Of a DNA stretch of 64,000 bases, positions 23,942 through 32,836 are shown piece by piece. Each line of letters starts with the position of its first letter. Position 1 is the stretch's first letter. A program made the translations under genes and the position numbers. Below the pieces are notes generated by a model. That model was not told the DNA's origin. It saw only the letters and a program-made list of their open reading frames with translations, and ran no database searches. Origin of the DNA: CANJBX01 sp035556735 (lineage in GTDB: Bacteria > Pseudomonadota > Alphaproteobacteria > Rhizobiales > Xanthobacteraceae); NCBI GenBank assembly GCA_035556735.1, contig DATMFF010000002.1, positions 310,001 through 374,000 of the forward strand, read 5' to 3'.

Positions 23942-25051
23942 ATGCAAAGCGTCAAGCCTCCCTTTCGCGCCGATCATGTCGGCAGCTTGCTGCGGCCCGC
24001 CGCTTTGAAGGATGCGCGCGCGCGGCGCGAGCGCCGGGAGATCTCGCAGGAGGATCTCACGGCGGCGGAAGATCGCGCGATCGACGCGATCATCCGACGA
24101 CAGGAGGCGGTCGGGCTCAAGGCAGTCACCGACGGCGAGTTCCGCCGCGCATTCTGGAACTATGATTTCCTCGGGGCGCTCGATGGCCTTGAGGCCTATC
24201 TCGGCGAGCGCAAGATCAAATTCCAAGGCCCGCAGCCCAGGCCTATGATGCTGCGCGTCATCGGCAAGCTTGGGACGTTTTCGGGCCATCCGATGATCGA
24301 CGATTTCCGCTACGTGCAGGCGCACACGCGCGTTACGCCGAAGATGACCATTCCCTCGCCGTCATCGGCGCATTTCCGATACGGACGCGAGGCGGTGCCG
24401 TCCGCGATCTATCCCGACATGGACGGGTTCTTTCGCGATCTGGCCGCAACCTATCGTCAGGCGGTGAGCGCGTTCGCCGACGCCGGCTGCCGCTACCTCC
24501 AGCTCGATGAGGTGAATTTCACTTACCTGTGCGACCCCAAGCTGCGCGAGCAGGTGCGCGGTCGGGGCGAGGATCCCGACAAGCTCCCGCACATCTACGC
24601 GGATATGATCAACGCCGCCATATCCGACATCCCCGCCGATATGACGATTTCCATGCATCTCTGTCGCGGCAACTTCCGCTCGACCTTCGTCGCCTCCGGC
24701 GGCTACGAGCCGGTTGCGGACGTGCTGTTCAACTCAACCGATGTGCACGCCTATTTCATGGAATACGACACCGATCGCGCGGGCGGGTTCGAGCCGTTGC
24801 GGTTCGTTCCGAAGGGAAAGATCGTGGTGCTCGGGCTGGTCACGTCGAAGGCGGGCGCGCTGGAGAGCAAGGACGACATCAAGCGCCGTATCGATGAAGC
24901 TGCGAAATACGTGCCGCTCGAGCAGCTATGCTTGTCCCCTCAATGCGGGTTCGCCTCGACCGAGGAGGGCAACGAGCTCACCGAGGACCAGCAATGGGCG
25001 AAGCTCGCGCAGATCGTTGAGATCGCCGATGAGGTGTGGGGATCGGCGTGA
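23942..25051 (+). CDS. Core-MetE family (cobalamin-independent methionine synthase C-terminal domain) protein, copy 1
   Basis: A 369-residue protein equal to the catalytic half of MetE. The zinc ligands are recognisable: His-X-Cys in SMHLCRGNF and Cys in SPQCGFAST, with a Glu in YFMEYDTD. The N-terminus FRADHVGSLLRP is typical. It lacks the N-terminal half of full MetE (about 750 residues), like the short core-MetE families found in archaea and some bacteria. GGAG lies 5 bases before the ATG. Divergent from the O-demethylase and followed by a paralogue. It may transfer a methyl group from 5-methyl-THF or another donor to homocysteine or another thiol; the donor and acceptor are not known from sequence. 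Confidence 0.85.
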   Translation: MQSVKPPFRADHVGSLLRPAALKDARARRERREISQEDLTAAEDRAIDAIIRRQEAVGLKAVTDGEFRRAFWNYDFLGALDGLEAYLGERKIKFQGPQPRPMMLRVIGKLGTFSGHPMIDDFRYVQAHTRVTPKMTIPSPSSAHFRYGREAVPSAIYPDMDGFFRDLAATYRQAVSAFADAGCRYLQLDEVNFTYLCDPKLREQVRGRGEDPDKLPHIYADMINAAISDIPADMTISMHLCRGNFRSTFVASGGYEPVADVLFNSTDVHAYFMEYDTDRAGGFEPLRFVPKGKIVVLGLVTSKAGALESKDDIKRRIDEAAKYVPLEQLCLSPQCGFASTEEGNELTEDQQWAKLAQIVEIADEVWGSA

Positions 25052-25112
25052 TCAGCGAACACCTGTTGAGCGCCGCAGATAACCAGAAAAAGTCAGATCA
25101 GGGAGTGAAAAA

Positions 25113-26213
25113 ATGAAACGCACCAAGCCGCCGTTCCGCGCCGACCACGTCGGCAGCCTGCTGCGCCCGCAGGCGCTCAAGGATGCGCGTGAGAAACGGG
25201 CGAAAGGCGCGATCAGCGATGCCGACCTCAAGGCGGTCGAGGACCGCGAGATCGAGCGCGTGATCAAGAAGCAGGAGGAGGCCGGACTGCAGTCGATCAC
25301 CGATGGCGAATTCCGTCGCTCGTGGTGGCACCTCGACTTCCTCTGGGGTCTCAAGGGTGCCGAGCGCTTCCTGCCGACCACCGGTGTCGCCTTCGCGGGC
25401 ATGAACACGCGCTCGGAAGGTGTGCAGGTGACCGGCAAGGTCGATTTCGACGGCCATCCCATGATCGAGCACTTCAAGTTCGTGAAGTCGCACACCTCGC
25501 GCACGCCGAAAATGACGATCCCGGCGCCATCGGCGATCTACGGGCGGCCGATCAAAATTCCGATCGACGCCAAGGTCTATCCGCGGCTGGACGAGATGTT
25601 CGAGGATCTTGGCAAGGCCTACCGCAAGGCGGTGCGCGCCTTCGCCGAAGCCGGCTGTCGCTACCTGCAACTCGACGAGGTGTTCATCGCCATGCTGTGC
25701 GATCCCAAGTACTGCAAGCAGATGACCGACCGCGGTGACGATCCGGAAAAGCTCGGCATTCTTTATGGCGATCTGATCAACGCGGCGATGTCGGACATCC
25801 CTGAGGACATGACGATCACCATGCACCTGTGCCGCGGCAACTACAAATCCACGTTCATGGGTGCGGGCGGCTATGACGCCGTGCAGGAGATCCTCTTCAA
25901 CAAGGTGAACGTGCACGGTTATTTCATGGAATACGACGACGAGCGCTCGGGCGGCTTCGAGCCGCTGCGCATGCTGCCCAAGGGCAAGACTGTCGTGCTC
26001 GGCATCATGACAACCAAGACCGGCAAGCTGGAGACCAAAGACGAACTCAAGCGCCGCATCGACCAGGCCGCGAAATATGCGCCGCTCGATCAGCTCTGCA
26101 TCTCTGGCCAATGCGGCTTCGCTTCGACCGAGGAGGGCAATGTCCTCACCGAGGATGAGCAGTGGGCCAAGATCCGCCGGCTGGTCGAGGTGGCCGACGA
26201 GGTGTGGGGATGA
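25113..26213 (+). CDS. Core-MetE family protein, copy 2
   Basis: A 366-residue paralogue of the preceding gene, sharing FRADHVGSLLRPQALKDAR, the zinc motif TMHLCRGNY and the Cys in SGQCGFAST. It differs mainly around residues 75-105, where MNTRSEGVQVTGKVDFDG replaces another sequence, a plausible substrate-specificity region. GGGAG lies 8 bases before the ATG. The tandem arrangement points to duplication followed by divergence, possibly for different methyl donors or acceptors. Its stop overlaps the acyl-CoA dehydrogenase start (ATGA), so the three genes form one operon. Confidence 0.85.
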   Translation: MKRTKPPFRADHVGSLLRPQALKDAREKRAKGAISDADLKAVEDREIERVIKKQEEAGLQSITDGEFRRSWWHLDFLWGLKGAERFLPTTGVAFAGMNTRSEGVQVTGKVDFDGHPMIEHFKFVKSHTSRTPKMTIPAPSAIYGRPIKIPIDAKVYPRLDEMFEDLGKAYRKAVRAFAEAGCRYLQLDEVFIAMLCDPKYCKQMTDRGDDPEKLGILYGDLINAAMSDIPEDMTITMHLCRGNYKSTFMGAGGYDAVQEILFNKVNVHGYFMEYDDERSGGFEPLRMLPKGKTVVLGIMTTKTGKLETKDELKRRIDQAAKYAPLDQLCISGQCGFASTEEGNVLTEDEQWAKIRRLVEVADEVWG

Positions 26214-27364
26214 GTGACGGCGACCTCGCCGCGATCCGCGAGGCCGTCCGCGCGCTCTGCAGCGAGTTTCCCGGCGAGTACTGGCGGGCGCTCGACCGCG
26301 AGCGCGCCTATCCCACGGCGTTCGTCGATGCGCTCACCAGGGCCGGATTCCTTGCCGCTCTCATTCCGGAGGAGTACGGCGGCAGCGGGCTCACTTTGCG
26401 CGCAGCCGCGGCCATCATGGAGGAGATCCAGGCATCCGGCTGCAACGGCGCCGCCTGCCACGCCCAGATGTACACCATGGGCACGCTGCTGCGGCACGGC
26501 AGCGCCGAGCAGAAGGCGCGGTACCTGCCAGCGATCGCGCGCGGCGAGTTGCGGCTGCAGGCGTTCGGCGTGACGGAGCCGGCGTCAGGCACCGATACGC
26601 TCAGCCTGCGCACGGCCGCCGTGCGCGACGGCGACAGCTACATCGTCAACGGCCAGAAGATCTGGACTTCGCGCGCCGAACACTCCGACCTGATGCTGCT
26701 GTTGGCCCGCACCACGCCGCGCGAGCAGGTGAAGCGTCGCACGGAAGGTCTCTCGGTTTTCCTGGTCGACATGCGCGCGGCACGTGGCGCGGGCCTCGTC
26801 GTCAAGCCGATCCGCACCATGATGAACCACGCTACGACGGAGGTGTTCTTCGACAATCTGCGCATTCCGGCCGGCAGCCTGATCGGCGAAGAGGGGCAGG
26901 GCTTCCGCTACGTCCTGACGGGCATGAACGCGGAGCGGATCCTCATCGCCGCCGAGTGCGTCGGCGACGCCAAATGGTTCATCGAAAAGGCGACGAGCTA
27001 TGCCCGCGAGCGCGTGGTGTTCGGGCGGCCGATCGGCCAGAACCAGGGCGTGCAGTTCCCGGTCGCCAGGAGCTACGCGCAGATGCGCGCTGCTGAATTG
27101 ATGGTGGCCGAGGCGGCGCGCCTCTACGATGCGGGGCTCGATTGCGCGGCGGAGGCCAACATGGCCAAGTTGCTGGCGGCGGACGCGTCATGGGCGGCGG
27201 CGGAAATGTGCGTGCAGACGCACGGCGGCTTCGGCTTCGCCGAGGAGTTCGATATCGAGCGCAAGTTCCGAGAGACCCGCCTCTATCAGGTGGCGCCGAT
27301 CTCCACCAACCTGATCCTGTCCTATCTCGCCGAGCACGTGCTCGGCCTGCCGCGGTCCTACTAG
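26210..27364 (+). CDS. Acyl-CoA dehydrogenase family protein
   Basis: A 384-residue FAD enzyme. Family landmarks are FGVTEPASGTDT, WTSRAEHSDLMLL, NHATTEVFFDNLRIP, RVVFGRPIGQNQGVQFP and QTHGGFGFAEEFDIER. The ATG overlaps the stop of the second core-MetE by four bases. The catalytic base region at about residues 355-370 (ERKFRETRLYQVAPIS) has the family arrangement. The usual reaction is oxidation of an acyl-CoA to the enoyl-CoA, for instance a dihydrocinnamoyl-CoA entering the side-chain pathway (inference only). Its TAG stop overlaps that of the convergent efflux gene in a CTAG tetramer. Confidence 0.87.
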   Translation: MSDGDLAAIREAVRALCSEFPGEYWRALDRERAYPTAFVDALTRAGFLAALIPEEYGGSGLTLRAAAAIMEEIQASGCNGAACHAQMYTMGTLLRHGSAEQKARYLPAIARGELRLQAFGVTEPASGTDTLSLRTAAVRDGDSYIVNGQKIWTSRAEHSDLMLLLARTTPREQVKRRTEGLSVFLVDMRAARGAGLVVKPIRTMMNHATTEVFFDNLRIPAGSLIGEEGQGFRYVLTGMNAERILIAAECVGDAKWFIEKATSYARERVVFGRPIGQNQGVQFPVARSYAQMRAAELMVAEAARLYDAGLDCAAEANMAKLLAADASWAAAEMCVQTHGGFGFAEEFDIERKFRETRLYQVAPISTNLILSYLAEHVLGLPRSY

Positions 27365-28911
27365 TCCATCGGGGCAGGGGCCGAGGCGGGCGGCACGGTC
27401 CTGTGGACGCGGCTGGACCCGACCACGAGCAGTAGCGGAATCGATATCAGCGCGAGGATCATCAGCAGCTTGAACGCGTTGGCGAAGCCGATGATGGCTG
27501 CCTGCTGAGCAATCATCTTGTCGAACAGAGCGCGGCCGACGTCATGACCGAGGTCGAAGTAGCGTGCCACGTCCGGCATCTTCAACGCGTCATTGAAAGG
27601 CGTGATGTGCTCTACGAATTGGGCATGGTTCACCGAAGTCGAGTGCACCAGCACCGCTATGACCACCGGAATGCCAACGGCGCTGCCGATATTGCGCACG
27701 AGCGTGAGAATGGCGGCACCTTCCGTGCGTAGATGTCCCGGCAGAGTGGCGAAGGCGGCGGTGCTGAGTGGCACGAACACCAGCCCCAGGCCGAATCCCT
27801 GGATCACGGTGACGATGATGATGGTCGACTCCGACGTCATGTTGGTGAAGCCGACCATCTCGTACATGGTGATCGCAGTTGACGTCATGCCGACGAGCAT
27901 CAACGTGCGCGCCTCGAACAGCTTGAGCAGCTTTCCAACCGCCAGCATGCCCACCATCGTGCCGGCCCCGCGCGCCGCCATCAGCAGTCCGGCGGGCAGC
28001 ACCGGATAGCCGATGACGTTCTGCAGGAACAGGGTCGACAGCGCCATGGTCGAAAACACGGTCATGCCCAGGATGACCATGAAGAAGCAGCCGCCGGCGA
28101 AGTTGCGGTCCTTGAACAGCTCGAATTTCACGAAAGGTTCGCGCGCGGTGAGAGAGTGCGCGAAGAAGTAATAGAAGCCGATCGCCGCGATCACGGCCTC
28201 GGCCACGATCTCGGAGGAATCGAACCAGCCCTGCTGCTCGCCGCGATCGAACATGAGCTGGAGCGCGCCGATGCCCACCGCGAGCGCGACGAAGCCCATC
28301 CAGTCGAAGCGCAGATGGTCCTGCGGCTCGCTCTCGTCCATGAACGCCAGCAGTCCAAGAACCGTCAGCACGCCGATCGGAAAATTGATCAGGAACACCC
28401 AGTGCCAGCTATATGTCTCGGTGAGCCAGCCGCCGATCGTGGGGCCCATGATCGGGCCGAGCATCACGCCCATGCCCCAGATCGACATCGCCCAACCGCG
28501 CTCTTCCGGGGGGTAGGAGTCGAGCATCACGGCCTGAGACAGCGGAATGAGCCCGGCGCCGAACAGGCCCTGCAGCAGGCGGAACAAAACCATCTGCTCG
28601 ATCGAATGGGCGAGGCCGCATAGCAAGGAAGCGGCCGTAAAGCCGACCGTGCACACGACGAACAGCTTCTTGCGTCCGAACCGGGCTGCGAGCCAGCCGA
28701 TGGGAGCCGTCATGATGGCGGATGCGACGATGTAGGAGGTCAGCACCCAGTTGATCTGGTCGAGCGAGGCCGAGAGCGAGCCCTGCATGTAGGGCAGCGC
28801 CACGTTCGCCACCGTGGTGTCGAGCGCCTGCATGATGGTCGCGCTCATGGCGCAGACCGTCAGCATCGCCCGCCGCAGGCCCATCGGCTGGGCGGCGCGG
28901 GCCGCGTTCAC
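27361..28911 (-). CDS. emrB: DHA2-family MFS efflux transporter, EmrB type
   Basis: A 516-residue inner-membrane drug:proton antiporter with about 14 hydrophobic segments. DHA2 signatures LDTTVANVALPYMQGSL, WVLTSYIVASAIMTAP, GWLAARFGRKK and GWAMSIWGMGVMLGPIMGPTIGGWL are visible. A GTG start overlapping the stop of the adaptor gene (GTGA) was chosen; the longer open frame upstream lies over the adaptor gene and is rejected. It is expected to form a tripartite pump with the HlyD-type adaptor and an outer-membrane channel not seen here. Probable substrates are hydrophobic or aromatic compounds. Confidence 0.9.
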   Translation of the reverse strand: MNAARAAQPMGLRRAMLTVCAMSATIMQALDTTVANVALPYMQGSLSASLDQINWVLTSYIVASAIMTAPIGWLAARFGRKKLFVVCTVGFTAASLLCGLAHSIEQMVLFRLLQGLFGAGLIPLSQAVMLDSYPPEERGWAMSIWGMGVMLGPIMGPTIGGWLTETYSWHWVFLINFPIGVLTVLGLLAFMDESEPQDHLRFDWMGFVALAVGIGALQLMFDRGEQQGWFDSSEIVAEAVIAAIGFYYFFAHSLTAREPFVKFELFKDRNFAGGCFFMVILGMTVFSTMALSTLFLQNVIGYPVLPAGLLMAARGAGTMVGMLAVGKLLKLFEARTLMLVGMTSTAITMYEMVGFTNMTSESTIIIVTVIQGFGLGLVFVPLSTAAFATLPGHLRTEGAAILTLVRNIGSAVGIPVVIAVLVHSTSVNHAQFVEHITPFNDALKMPDVARYFDLGHDVGRALFDKMIAQQAAIIGFANAFKLLMILALISIPLLLVVGSSRVHRTVPPASAPAPMD

Positions 28912-30092
28912 GGCTTCTTTTCCTCCGCAATCGCTTCGGTGCCGCCGAACAGCGAAGCGAGAGTGCGGCGGCGGCGGGTGTCGATGTCGACAGATGCACT
29001 CATGCCCGCGCGCAGGTGTCCGACATTTTGCCCGGGATCGAGGGCGATGCGCACTGGGACGCGCTGCACGACCTTGACCCAGTTCCCGCTGGCGTTCTGC
29101 GGGGGCAGGATCGCGAACTGTGCTCCGGTGCCGGGGCTGATCGACACGACGGTTCCATGGAACGTGTGCCCAGGGAACGTGTCGACGTGCACGAAGGCCC
29201 GCTGGCCGATGCGCAGGTACGTGATGTCGGTTTCCTTGGGATTGGCGTCCACCCACGGCCGCTGGTCGTCGACGATGGCGAACACGGGGGTGCCTGCGGT
29301 GAGATAGCGACCGAGCTGGATGGCGTCCACCTGCGTCGCCGTTCCGGAGATCGGCGCGCGCATGACGGTGTGATCGAGGTCGCGGCGGGCCTGATCGAGA
29401 GCCGCCGACGCCGTCACGAAAGCCGGAAAGCGCTCGAGCGGCAGGTCGGACTCGCCCAGGAGCTGGTTGAGGATCTGGGTTTCCTGCTGAGCGAGCTGCT
29501 CGAGCTGGGTGCGCGCGACCGCGAGCTGCATGAGGGAGGAGTCGGCGTCGGCGGCGGATCCGGACCGGCTCGCCAACAGCGCCGACTTGCGATCGACGTC
29601 GTTCTGCTTGAGCTTGACCGTCTCGCGCGCGATCCCGATCAGCTGCCTCACCGAGGCGAGATTGGTCTTGAGATTGTTGAACTCGGTGCGAGCGCTGTCG
29701 AGCCGTCCTTCCGCCTGCTTGACGGCGATCTGGAAGGGGACAGGATCGATCTGCACCAGCACGTCGCCTGCCTTCACCTGCTGGCCTTCGACGACCATCA
29801 CGCGGCTGATCTTCCCGGCCACGTCGGGCGTGATCAGCACCTTCTGGGCGCCGACATAGGCGTTGTCGGTGGAGACGTAGCGCCCGCCCATCAGGAATAC
29901 TGCGAGCGTCACGACCGCCACGATCGCCGGGATGACCACCAGCAGCATGATGCGGCGGTACTGCCTGAACACGCCGACAAGGCGGGCGGCGCTGGCGCGC
30001 CGTACCGGCTGTGGCGGCACGACTTTCAGGACGGGCTCGGCCGGTTTGGCCGCCGGCTCGCTGCCGCCGGTCTTGAGCGCCGGATCAGCCAT
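28908..30092 (-). CDS. emrA: HlyD/EmrA family membrane fusion protein
   Basis: A 394-residue periplasmic adaptor. One N-terminal membrane anchor (about residues 49-68, IMLLVVIPAIVAVVTLAVFL) is followed by TDNAYVGAQKVLITPDVAGK, a lipoyl half-motif, a long coiled-coil region (about residues 115-220) and the second half-motif LDHTVMRAPISGTATQV. The ATG at 30090-30092 overlaps the marR stop by 8 bases. It links the EmrB-type pump to an outer-membrane channel. The proline-rich cytoplasmic N-terminus is not conserved. Confidence 0.9.
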   Translation of the reverse strand: MADPALKTGGSEPAAKPAEPVLKVVPPQPVRRASAARLVGVFRQYRRIMLLVVIPAIVAVVTLAVFLMGGRYVSTDNAYVGAQKVLITPDVAGKISRVMVVEGQQVKAGDVLVQIDPVPFQIAVKQAEGRLDSARTEFNNLKTNLASVRQLIGIARETVKLKQNDVDRKSALLASRSGSAADADSSLMQLAVARTQLEQLAQQETQILNQLLGESDLPLERFPAFVTASAALDQARRDLDHTVMRAPISGTATQVDAIQLGRYLTAGTPVFAIVDDQRPWVDANPKETDITYLRIGQRAFVHVDTFPGHTFHGTVVSISPGTGAQFAILPPQNASGNWVKVVQRVPVRIALDPGQNVGHLRAGMSASVDIDTRRRRTLASLFGGTEAIAEEKKP

Positions 30093-30570
30093 AGCGCGGC
30101 TCCTTCTCGCTTCCTGCAGCCTGGGCACGCAAACCGATCTGCTCGCGCAGGTTCTCCTTGATGGCGGCGAGATGGCCGGTCATGCGCTCCACCGCCGGGC
30201 GCTCGAGCCCTTGCAGGGTGCTGGTCAGCATCTCGGTTGTGAGAGTATTGAGCCGGTCGAGCAATGGCCGGGCCGCGGGTGTCAGGAATAGCCGCTTGGC
30301 GCGCCGGTCATTGGGATCGCTGCGTCGCTCGATCAGGCCGTTCTCGCACAGCCGGTCGATCAGGCGGGTCAGCGTGATCGGCTGGATGTCCAGGAGGTCG
30401 GCGAGTTCCGACTGCTTGAGCCCTTCCGACCGCTCCAGGCGGAACAGAACTCCCCACTGGGCGCGGGTCATGCCAAATTTGCGCGCCTCCTGGTCGACCA
30501 GGGTGCGGAGCATTCGGGCTACGTCACTGAGAAGGAATGCGAAATCACGCTCTAGGGAGAAAGTCTGCAC
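30085..30570 (-). CDS. MarR family transcriptional regulator
   Basis: A 161-residue winged-helix repressor. The recognition region QSELADLLDIQPITLTRLID and the wing DRRAKRLFLTPAARPLLD are clear. It is the first gene of the marR-emrA-emrB operon and is expected to be autoregulatory, released by an aromatic ligand. A perfect -10 (TATAAT) overlapping a palindrome lies about 25 bases upstream. It could also control the divergent 30841 gene. Confidence 0.9.
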   Translation of the reverse strand: MQTFSLERDFAFLLSDVARMLRTLVDQEARKFGMTRAQWGVLFRLERSEGLKQSELADLLDIQPITLTRLIDRLCENGLIERRSDPNDRRAKRLFLTPAARPLLDRLNTLTTEMLTSTLQGLERPAVERMTGHLAAIKENLREQIGLRAQAAGSEKEPRYG

Positions 30571-30594
30571 GGGGCCTCACTGTAAGCGTGTCAT

Positions 30595-30645
30595 ATTATA
30601 AGCTGGCTTATTAAGTATTCCAGTTGCGACCCCCTAAAATTTTAG
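30595..30645. promoter_or_regulatory. marR operator/promoter with two palindromes
   Basis: ATAAGC-TG-GCTTAT (30598-30611) is a perfect inverted repeat that overlaps TATAAT on the minus strand (30600-30595), the likely -10 of marR. A second perfect palindrome, CTAAAATTTTAG, lies at 30634-30645 toward the divergent gene. Occlusion of the -10 by MarR would give autorepression. Confidence 0.65.
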
Positions 30646-30840
30646 CAATGCGGCCATGCACGTAGCGATATCGTCCGCCACGCGCTTCATCGCGCGTTCC
30701 GGCGCCGTCTTCCTCCCGGCGGCGGATCTGCACCGCGCACGTTTCCCCTCGACGGTGTCCTGGGTTAGGCACAGTCTTCGGCCGGTGCGAATGCCGCGCC
30801 TGCACACAGCGATCTCCCCTCGTTCGACAAAGAGACACCC

Positions 30841-31224
30841 ATGGACAAAGCATTGCACGACAAAGGGCTGGCCATCCGCCGCGCGGTCCTCGGCGACGGC
30901 TACGTCGACAACGCCATGAAGAACGTCGACGCGTTCAATCAGCCGCTGCAGGACCTGCTGAACGAGTACTGTTGGGGCGGCGTTTGGGGGCGCGAAGGCT
31001 TGCCGCGTAGGACGCGCAGTCTTCTCAATCTCGCCATGCTGACCATTCTCAACCGGCCGCACGAGCTGCGCGCGCACCTGCGCGGTGCGCTCAACAATGG
31101 CGTCACGCGCGAGGAAATCCAGGAGGTGTTCCTGCAGGTGGCGATCTACGCCGGTGTGCCGGCGGCGGTCGACTCGTTCCGCATCGCGCGCGAGTTCTTC
31201 GCCGAGATCGACAAGAAGAGTTAG
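30841..31224 (+). CDS. Carboxymuconolactone decarboxylase (CMD) family protein
   Basis: A 127-residue all-helical protein resembling PcaC (4-carboxymuconolactone decarboxylase): RRTRSLLNLAMLTILNRPHELRAHLRGALNNGVTREEIQEV and VYGGVPA-type VAIYAGVPAAVDSFRIA at the C-terminus. The CXXC of the AhpD peroxidase subgroup is absent, which favours the decarboxylase-like side of the family. A true PcaC role would need a beta-ketoadipate pathway not seen here. It lies divergent from marR and 80 bases upstream of a beta-hydroxyacid dehydrogenase, probably co-transcribed. Confidence 0.82.
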   Translation: MDKALHDKGLAIRRAVLGDGYVDNAMKNVDAFNQPLQDLLNEYCWGGVWGREGLPRRTRSLLNLAMLTILNRPHELRAHLRGALNNGVTREEIQEVFLQVAIYAGVPAAVDSFRIAREFFAEIDKKS

Positions 31225-31304
31225 CGCGCAGATCGCGTGTGCCGGAAGGTTGAAATCGGCCTTTCGAACCGGACATTCGCAGATACATCCACGGGGCAAA
31301 CACA

Positions 31305-32192
31305 ATGGACATCGGCTTCGTCGGCGTTGGCCGGATGGGCTTTCACATGGTGCGTCGGCTGATCGAGGCCGGCCACAGGCTCGTCGTACATGACACCAGC
31401 ACCGAGGCGCTCGCACGCGTCGAGGCGCTCGGAGCGTCGCGCGCCGCCTCGCCGGCGGACGTGGCTGACCAGGTCGAGACGGTGCTGGCGAGCTTGCCGA
31501 CGCCGGACGTCGTGCTAGCGGTGACGACAGGGCCCGGCGGGATCAGCGAGGGCAAGCGCGTGCGCCGCTTCGTCGACCTGTCGACCACGGGCGCGCAGAT
31601 GGCCGCACGCACCGCCGAGCTTTTGCGAGCGCGGGGCATCGCGCAGGTTGATTCGCCGGTGAGTGGCGGCGTGGGTGGTGCCGAGAAGGGGACGCTTGCC
31701 GTCATGGTTTCCGGTCCTGCCGCCGACGTGGCGATGGTCGAGCCGGCGCTCGCCGTCATTGGCCGCGTGTTCAAGGTCGGAGACCGCCCCGGCGCCGCGC
31801 AGACCATGAAGCTGATCAACAACTATCTGTCGGCCACGGCCATGGCGGCGACCGCGGAAGCCATGGTGATGGGGGTGAAAGCCGGGCTCGACCCGCTTTT
31901 GATGTTGGACGTGATCAACGCCGGCAGCGGACGCAACACCGCCAGCCAGGACAAATACCCGCGGGCCGTCGTCACCGGCACGTTCGATTTCGGCTTCGCC
32001 ACCGGACTCATGCTCAAGGACGTCCGACTTTGCCTCGACGAGGCGGCGGCGCTCGGCGTGCCCCACGACATCATGACTGCGGTCGGGCGAGCCTGGCAGA
32101 CGACGCAGGACGAGATCGGCGCGGACAAGGATTTCACAACAGTGATCAAGCCGCTCGAGCGTCGCGCCGGCGTCCAGGTGCGCGGAGCATGA
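31305..32192 (+). CDS. 3-hydroxyisobutyrate dehydrogenase family (beta-hydroxyacid) oxidoreductase
   Basis: A 295-residue NAD(P)-dependent enzyme. The Rossmann motif GFVGVGRMGFHMVRRL is at residue 4; the substrate motif DSPVSGGVGGAEKGTL and the catalytic Lys in AQTMKLINNYLS follow. The helical C-terminal half has GSGRNTASQDKYP. The family oxidises 3-hydroxyacids such as 3-hydroxyisobutyrate, tartronate semialdehyde or related compounds. It probably shares an operon with the CMD protein, which suggests a step in acid metabolism after ring cleavage (inference). Confidence 0.87.
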   Translation: MDIGFVGVGRMGFHMVRRLIEAGHRLVVHDTSTEALARVEALGASRAASPADVADQVETVLASLPTPDVVLAVTTGPGGISEGKRVRRFVDLSTTGAQMAARTAELLRARGIAQVDSPVSGGVGGAEKGTLAVMVSGPAADVAMVEPALAVIGRVFKVGDRPGAAQTMKLINNYLSATAMAATAEAMVMGVKAGLDPLLMLDVINAGSGRNTASQDKYPRAVVTGTFDFGFATGLMLKDVRLCLDEAAALGVPHDIMTAVGRAWQTTQDEIGADKDFTTVIKPLERRAGVQVRGA

Positions 32193-32232
32193 CGGGGCGT
32201 GACGCTGGCTGCGGCGGTGCAGTGATCCTCGC

Positions 32233-32796
32233 TCAGACCAACCCCAGCTCGGTGAGCGCGGTTACGTGCTGATCCGCCGATTGTGGCGAGAAGCAACAGA
32301 ACACGACGAGGCTCATTGCGCCCGGCGCAGCCGAAAGTTCCGAGACGGTGGTGGCGACGGCGACGCGCGCTGCAAGATCGGCGGGAAAGCCGTAGATGCC
32401 CGTCGAAATCGCTGGGAATGCGAGGGATTTGAGTTGGTGCCGGCGCGCGATCGCGATGGCAGTCCGATAGCACGATGCGAGCTGGTCCTCCTCGCCTGCG
32501 TGACCGCCGCGCCACACCGGCCCGACCGCATGGATCACGTGCCGCGCCGGCAGCTGGTAGCCGCGTGTCAGCTTGGCGCTGCCGGTCTCGCAACCGCCGA
32601 GCATGCGGCATTCGGCCAGAAGCTCTGGCCCGGCCGCCCGATGGATGGCGCCGTCGACCCCGCCACCGCCGCGCAGTGACGTATTCGCCGCGTTGACGAT
32701 GGCGTCCAGGCCAAGGGTGGTGATGTCGGCCACGACAACGTCGAGCCGCGTGGCGGCGACTTCGGTCGTGACGAGCGGGGTGGGGGCGTCCGACAT
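32233..32796 (-). CDS. Macrodomain protein, O-acetyl-ADP-ribose deacetylase type
   Basis: A 187-residue macrodomain. The ligand loops are typical of the MacroD/YmdB group: DAIVNAANTSLRGGGGVDGAIHRAAG with the catalytic Asn/Asp region, and FPAISTGIYGFP. Family members hydrolyse O-acetyl-ADP-ribose or remove ADP-ribose from acidic residues. It stands alone between the oxidoreductase and the GGDEF/EAL gene. Confidence 0.93.
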   Translation of the reverse strand: MSDAPTPLVTTEVAATRLDVVVADITTLGLDAIVNAANTSLRGGGGVDGAIHRAAGPELLAECRMLGGCETGSAKLTRGYQLPARHVIHAVGPVWRGGHAGEEDQLASCYRTAIAIARRHQLKSLAFPAISTGIYGFPADLAARVAVATTVSELSAAPGAMSLVVFCCFSPQSADQHVTALTELGLV

Positions 32797-32836
32797 CGGC
32801 TGAGCTTAGTCGAGCGTCGCAGCCAAGACGAGAGAG

